Below are positions 6,416 to 9,207 of a stretch of 9,207 bases of DNA, one piece after another; positions within the stretch are counted from its first letter, which is position 1; each line of letters begins with the position of its first letter. A model generated the notes under the pieces. It was given only the letters and a program-made list of their open reading frames with translations, did no database searches and was not told the DNA's origin. Location: assembly GCA_000416085.1 (NCBI GenBank), contig KE356579.1, forward strand, positions 279,415 to 288,621. Reading direction: 5' to 3'. Origin of the DNA: a halophilic archaeon J07HX64 (GTDB lineage Archaea; Halobacteriota; Halobacteria; Halobacteriales; Haloarculaceae). Made by a program: the position numbers and the translations under genes.

Positions 6416-6466
6416 TCGGGTCGCGGGTGCGGTCCGTTGCCGAATCGGCTGGACCTCGCGACTCGG
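6416..6466 (+). repeat. Long nested hairpin between lipA and the HTH gene
   Basis: The outer stem 6416-6425 / 6457-6466 pairs ten bases (TCGGGTCGCG with CGCGACTCGG, two G-T wobbles). A middle stem GGTCC 6431-6435 / GGACC 6451-6455 and an inner GCCGA 6439-6443 / TCGGC 6445-6449 complete the structure. A competing perfect 9-bp pairing exists between CGCCGAGTC (6391-6399) and GACTCGGCG (6460-6468), which uses the same 3' arm. It lies about 60 nt after the lipA stop and about 75 nt before the next promoter. No T-run follows. It may be a lipA 3'-end structure or part of a small RNA, but GC-rich DNA forms such pairings easily. Confidence 0.5.
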
Positions 6467-6541
6467 CGAGACGTGCAGAACTGCTCCCCGGGCCCCCCCA
6501 GAAGGTCAACTGCCCGATTATCTCGGTCGAGTGAACGACAA

Positions 6542-6549
6542 AAAATATA
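6542..6549 (+). promoter_or_regulatory. TATA box for the winged-helix gene
   Basis: AAAATATA, in the context ACAAAAAATATACG, is the clearest TATA box in the window. With a typical start about 25 nt downstream (near 6572), the leader before the ATG at 6585 would be only about a dozen nt. Confidence 0.6.
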
Positions 6550-6584
6550 CGACTCGCCGTCGGTAACAGTCTGTCAGATAAGGG

Positions 6585-6965
6585 ATGCAGACAGATCACG
6601 AGACAGTCCGTGAGGAGGCTCTCGATGCGCTCGCAGCGCTCGGTAACGAACACCGGATTAGAATCCTGCGCGCACTCGCGGAGGCTGAGACACCGCTCTC
6701 GTTTTCCGAGCTCCGGCGGCGTGTCGGTATCGACGACACCGGGCGGTTCAACTACCACCTCGGGGAGCTGTGTGGCCGGTTCGTCAGGAACGGCGAGTCG
6801 GGTTACGAACTCGGGACCGCGGGTGAGCGTGTTGTTCTCGCCGCCGCCGACCTCGACCCTGAGGCGGCCGCAGTGACCGGCCAGCAGGCGGCAGCGGAGG
6901 GATGCCCCGTCTGTGGTGAGCGCGACTGTGACCGGCTCGTCCACATCCACCTGGACGGCTGGTGA
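6585..6965 (+). CDS. Short ArsR-like winged-helix DNA-binding protein with C-terminal Cys/His cluster
   Basis: This 126-residue protein is probably a cytoplasmic transcription regulator. Residues about 14-88 form a winged helix-turn-helix: ALGNEHRIRILRALAEAE, then LSFSELRRRVG as the recognition region, GRFNYHLGELCGRFV, and the wing GYELGTAGERVV. This matches the haloarchaeal ArsR-type domain (from memory, the DUF7347 kind). Many relatives are longer, about 250-300 residues with a second domain. Here the chain stops soon after a possible metal-binding cluster: Cys107, Cys110, Cys115, His120 and His122 (CPVCGERDC, then HIH). Nothing downstream looks like a broken continuation, so it is probably a genuine short form. 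It has its own TATA box and sits between lipA and coaBC without overlap. Target genes and ligand are unknown; metal or redox sensing is an inference from the cysteines. Confidence 0.88.
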   Translation: MQTDHETVREEALDALAALGNEHRIRILRALAEAETPLSFSELRRRVGIDDTGRFNYHLGELCGRFVRNGESGYELGTAGERVVLAAADLDPEAAAVTGQQAAAEGCPVCGERDCDRLVHIHLDGW

Positions 6966-7034
6966 CCGATTTCGCACGGCGGTCTGATACCGGCTGGACC
7001 CGGAGACGATACACCCTCACCACACGACGCGCTG

Positions 7035-7040
7035 TTTATG
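7035..7040 (+). promoter_or_regulatory. TATA-like box for coaBC
   Basis: TTTATG lies about 27 nt before the ATG at 7065 and 21 nt before the ATG at 7059. The spacing fits a leaderless start at 7065 best. It also argues against the ATG at 7038, which falls inside the box itself. Confidence 0.5.
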
Positions 7041-7064
7041 TTCACGGGTAACCGATATATGAGT

Positions 7065-8219
7065 ATGCTGGACGGAGTGCACGTCGCGCTCGGGGTCTGT
7101 GGGTCGATTGCGGCGGTAAAGACCGTTGAGTTGGCCCACGAGCTTCGGCGACAGGGAGCCGAGGTCCGTGCAGTGATGACGTCGGCATCGGAGGGTATCA
7201 TCCACCCGTGGTCACTCGAATACGCAACAGAGAACGAGGTGGTGACCGAGATAACGGGGCGCGTCGAGCACGTCGAACTGTGTGGGGTCGATGGCTGGGC
7301 AGATCTGTTGCTGGTCGCGCCGGCGACGGCGAACACAGTCGGCAAGATGGCGGCTGCCGTCGACGACACACCGGTCACAACGTGTGCGACGACGGCCTTC
7401 GGGGCGGGAATGCCTGTAGTGGTGGTGCCGGCGATGCACCAGCCGATGTACAACCACCCCGGTGTGCTGGACGCGATCGACCGCATCGAGTCCTGGGGGG
7501 TCACGTTCGTCGACCCGCGCATCGAGGAGGGAAAGGCCAAGATCGCCGCCGAGGAGACCGTCGTGACCGAACTCGCCCGGGCAACGACCGGTGACCCGCT
7601 CGCCGGCCAGCGGGTCGTGGTCACGAGCGGCGCCACCACGGAGTCGGTCGACCCGATCAGAACACTCTCGAACCGCGCCTCGGGGCGGACCGGGCGGGCG
7701 GTGGCGCGGGCCTGCTACGCCCGCGGGGCCGAGGTGGTCGTCGTCCACGACGGGCCGGACCTGCCGTGGGCAACTGTCGAGCGCGTCGAGAGCGCCGCCG
7801 AGATGCTCGATGCGGTGCTCGCACACACCGGTGACGCCGACGCCCTGCTCTCGGCGGCCGCCATCTCGGACTACACCGTCGAGACAGCGTCCGCGAAACT
7901 CCGCTCCGGCCAGACGAACCTGACACTCGATCTGCGGCCGACGCCGAAACTCCTCGACGCTGTCCGGACCGAACACCCCGACCTGCCGATTGTCGGGTTC
8001 AAAGCCGAAACAGAGGGCGACGACCGGGCGCTCCACGAGCAGGCCCGCCGCATCCAGCGGCGTGTCGACCTGGCGTTCGTCGTCGGAAACCCGGCGAGCG
8101 TGATGGGTGAGACCGACACCCGCGCCCTGCTCGTCGACGGCGACGACCGCGAGGCTGTCGAGGGCTCGAAACTCGACCTCGGTGTGCGCGTGGCCGACCG
8201 CCTCGCGAGTGTGCTCTGA
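7065..8219 (+). CDS. coaBC: Bifunctional phosphopantothenoylcysteine decarboxylase / phosphopantothenate-cysteine ligase
   Basis: CoaBC performs two consecutive steps of coenzyme A synthesis: it joins cysteine to 4'-phosphopantothenate, then decarboxylates the product to 4'-phosphopantetheine using FMN. The CoaC half shows the flavin fold start GVCGSIAAVKTVELAHEL, a His69 in HVEL matching the catalytic His of Dfp, the APATANTVGKMA loop, and PAMHQPMY at 122-129, where E. coli Dfp has PXMNXXMW. The CoaB half begins near residue 180 with VVVTSGATTESVDPIRTLSN and SGRTGRAVA, then AAISDY (265-270), Lys278 in AKLRSG at the place of the key ligase lysine, RPTPKLLD and GFKAET. The length of 384 residues is typical for archaea. 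I chose ATG 7065 because it fits the TATA spacing and yields the usual MLDGV start; ATG 7059 is a close alternative. Apparently monocistronic. Confidence 0.96.
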   Translation: MLDGVHVALGVCGSIAAVKTVELAHELRRQGAEVRAVMTSASEGIIHPWSLEYATENEVVTEITGRVEHVELCGVDGWADLLLVAPATANTVGKMAAAVDDTPVTTCATTAFGAGMPVVVVPAMHQPMYNHPGVLDAIDRIESWGVTFVDPRIEEGKAKIAAEETVVTELARATTGDPLAGQRVVVTSGATTESVDPIRTLSNRASGRTGRAVARACYARGAEVVVVHDGPDLPWATVERVESAAEMLDAVLAHTGDADALLSAAAISDYTVETASAKLRSGQTNLTLDLRPTPKLLDAVRTEHPDLPIVGFKAETEGDDRALHEQARRIQRRVDLAFVVGNPASVMGETDTRALLVDGDDREAVEGSKLDLGVRVADRLASVL

Positions 8220-8300
8220 GAACGTCCCGGTCGGCTCTCCGGCCGTGCCCCCGGACGACAACCCGAACAGACCCTACAGAACCGACAGCCTCCAAAACGG

Positions 8301-8306
8301 TATTAT
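8301..8306 (+). promoter_or_regulatory. TATA-like box for the DUF502 gene
   Basis: TATTAT is centred about 25 nt before the ATG at 8329. It supports a leaderless start there and separate transcription from coaBC, whose stop is 109 nt upstream. Confidence 0.5.
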
Positions 8307-8328
8307 CGCCTGCGCCGGAACACCGTTC

Positions 8329-9102
8329 ATGGGAGCCTGGACCGCACTCAAGCGGAGTTTCGTGGCCGGAATCGTTCTTCTCATCCCGTTGCTCGTCACG
8401 CTGTACATCCTGCAGATCCTCGCCGGGTTCGCGCTCAAGTTCGTCGACCCGGTCGTGCAGGACGCGGATCTCGAGGGGTACGCCGGCGATGTGGAACTGC
8501 TCGCACGCGCAATCGCGGTCGCACTGATCGTGGTGGCGGTGACGGTGGTCGGGTATATCGCACAGAAACCTGTCGGACAGCGCCTGTTCGGCAGTCTCGG
8601 CCGCGTCGTCTCGATAATCCCCATCGTCAGCACCATCTACTCCACGATCCGGCAGATGGCAAACTCCTTTTCGAGCAGCGAGACCTCCTACGACAGCCTC
8701 GTGCTCGTTGAGTTCCCTCGAAAAGGCATCTACGCGATCGGTCTGGTGACCAGCGAGAGCCCACGGGCCGTCAACGACGTGGCCGGGAGCGACGCCCGGA
8801 ACATCTTCCTACCGAGCAGCCCCAACCCTGCCGGCGGTCGCCTCGTGATGGTCCCCGAGGAGGAGATCCACGAGGTCGACCTCTCGGTTCGGCAGGGGAT
8901 GCGGATGCTCATGACCACCGGTATCGGTGCCGACGAGTCCATGACGGTGCCCGACTCGATCGACGTCCCGCTCGACCAACCGCCCGAGCGTCTCCCCCGC
9001 GAGCGCGACGAGACAGCCGACGACGACGAAGACGAGCCAGCCGGTGACCAGAGCGAAGACGAGCCAGTTGGCGAGGAGAGTGAAGACAGGGAAACCAGAT
9101 AG
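8329..9102 (+). CDS. DUF502 family integral membrane protein
   Basis: This 257-residue membrane protein belongs to DUF502, a widespread family without an established biochemical role. Two membrane helices are visible, about residues 11-34 (FVAGIVLLIPLLVTLYIL) and 57-77. Family signatures follow: KPVGQRLFGSLGRVV, then IPIVSTIYSTIRQ at 97-109, FPRKGIYAIGLVTSE, and SSPNPAGGRLVMVPEEEI, equivalent to the NPTSG region. Residues from about 211 to the end form a Glu/Asp-rich hydrophilic tail with a short repeat (EDEP, then EDEPVGEE), probably disordered and typical of haloarchaeal adaptation to salt. The start at 8329 is chosen over an in-frame ATG at 8107, because the upstream stretch lies inside coaBC, is not protein-like, and the TATA box fits 8329. 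It is convergent with the minus-strand gene at the right edge. Family assignment is firm; function is unknown. Confidence 0.93.
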   Translation: MGAWTALKRSFVAGIVLLIPLLVTLYILQILAGFALKFVDPVVQDADLEGYAGDVELLARAIAVALIVVAVTVVGYIAQKPVGQRLFGSLGRVVSIIPIVSTIYSTIRQMANSFSSSETSYDSLVLVEFPRKGIYAIGLVTSESPRAVNDVAGSDARNIFLPSSPNPAGGRLVMVPEEEIHEVDLSVRQGMRMLMTTGIGADESMTVPDSIDVPLDQPPERLPRERDETADDDEDEPAGDQSEDEPVGEESEDRETR

Positions 9103-9161
9103 AACACCCGACCCGACGACCGGCGCGTTCGTGCCGTCGACTGTGACGCCGAGCGCGGGAC

Positions 9162-9207
9162 TCACACACCTCGGTCGCGCGCTCTCTCCAGCGCAGCCAG
9201 CCGGTCC
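9162..9207 (-). CDS. C-terminal fragment of a convergent gene (partial, runs off right edge)
   Basis: The minus strand from the right edge reads DRLAALERARDRGV followed by TGA at 9164-9162. The amphipathic, Leu/Glu/Arg pattern is typical of the helical end of a haloarchaeal protein, and the position (convergent, 59 nt from the DUF502 stop) is natural. Only 14 residues are visible, so no family can be assigned and chance cannot be excluded. Confidence 0.4.
   Translation of the reverse strand, partial: DRLAALERARDRGV

Noticed and set aside
7038..7064. A longer coaBC start at ATG 7038.
   Set aside because: That ATG lies within the presumed TATA box, and the added residues (MFTGNRYMS) do not match the usual family start.
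8107..8328. A longer N-terminus for the DUF502 protein starting inside coaBC.
   Set aside because: The extra 74 residues are a frame-shadow of coaBC and spacer, are not membrane-protein-like, and a TATA box fits the ATG at 8329.

Overview
The window looks like a piece of a halophilic archaeon (class Halobacteria) chromosome. It is GC-rich, the predicted proteins are strongly acidic, and several genes have an archaeal TATA-like box about 25-29 nt before the start codon, which fits leaderless transcripts. One protein carries a PGF-CTERM surface-sorting signal, and the core enzymes (LipA, fused CoaBC) and small helix-turn-helix protein are of archaeal type. I cannot name the species.

Layout: (1) 1-119, minus strand: the start of a secreted protein running off the left edge. 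(2) 120-434: divergent intergenic region. (3) 435-4829, plus strand: a two-gene unit for cell-surface or secreted proteins. The first gene encodes an 1173-residue protein with a signal peptide, helical domain, PepSY-like segment and nine tandem beta-sandwich-like repeats joined by Asp/Glu-rich linkers. The second, 18 nt later, encodes a PGF-CTERM protein. (4) 4810-5429: a non-coding stretch with an inverted repeat across the stop codon, a 50-bp tandem repeat array and two more perfect inverted repeats. (5) 5430-6353: lipA, lipoyl synthase. (6) 6354-6584: intergenic, with a strong hairpin and a competing alternative pairing. (7) 6585-6965: a short ArsR-like winged-helix protein with a Cys/His cluster. 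(8) 7065-8219: coaBC. (9) 8329-9102: a DUF502 membrane protein. (10) 9162-9207, minus strand: the probable end of a convergent gene cut by the right edge.

The right half (lipA, regulator, coaBC, DUF502) is conserved housekeeping content, and each gene appears to have its own promoter. The left half is the accessory part. The repeat-rich, sequon-rich, acidic protein has no visible membrane anchor but sits directly before a gene whose product does have one. The repeats are nearly identical at the nucleotide level in their central copies and carry matching hairpins. This pair, with the 50-bp array that follows it, is the most interesting part of the window. I see no evidence for CRISPR, an insertion sequence, a tRNA or an rRNA.
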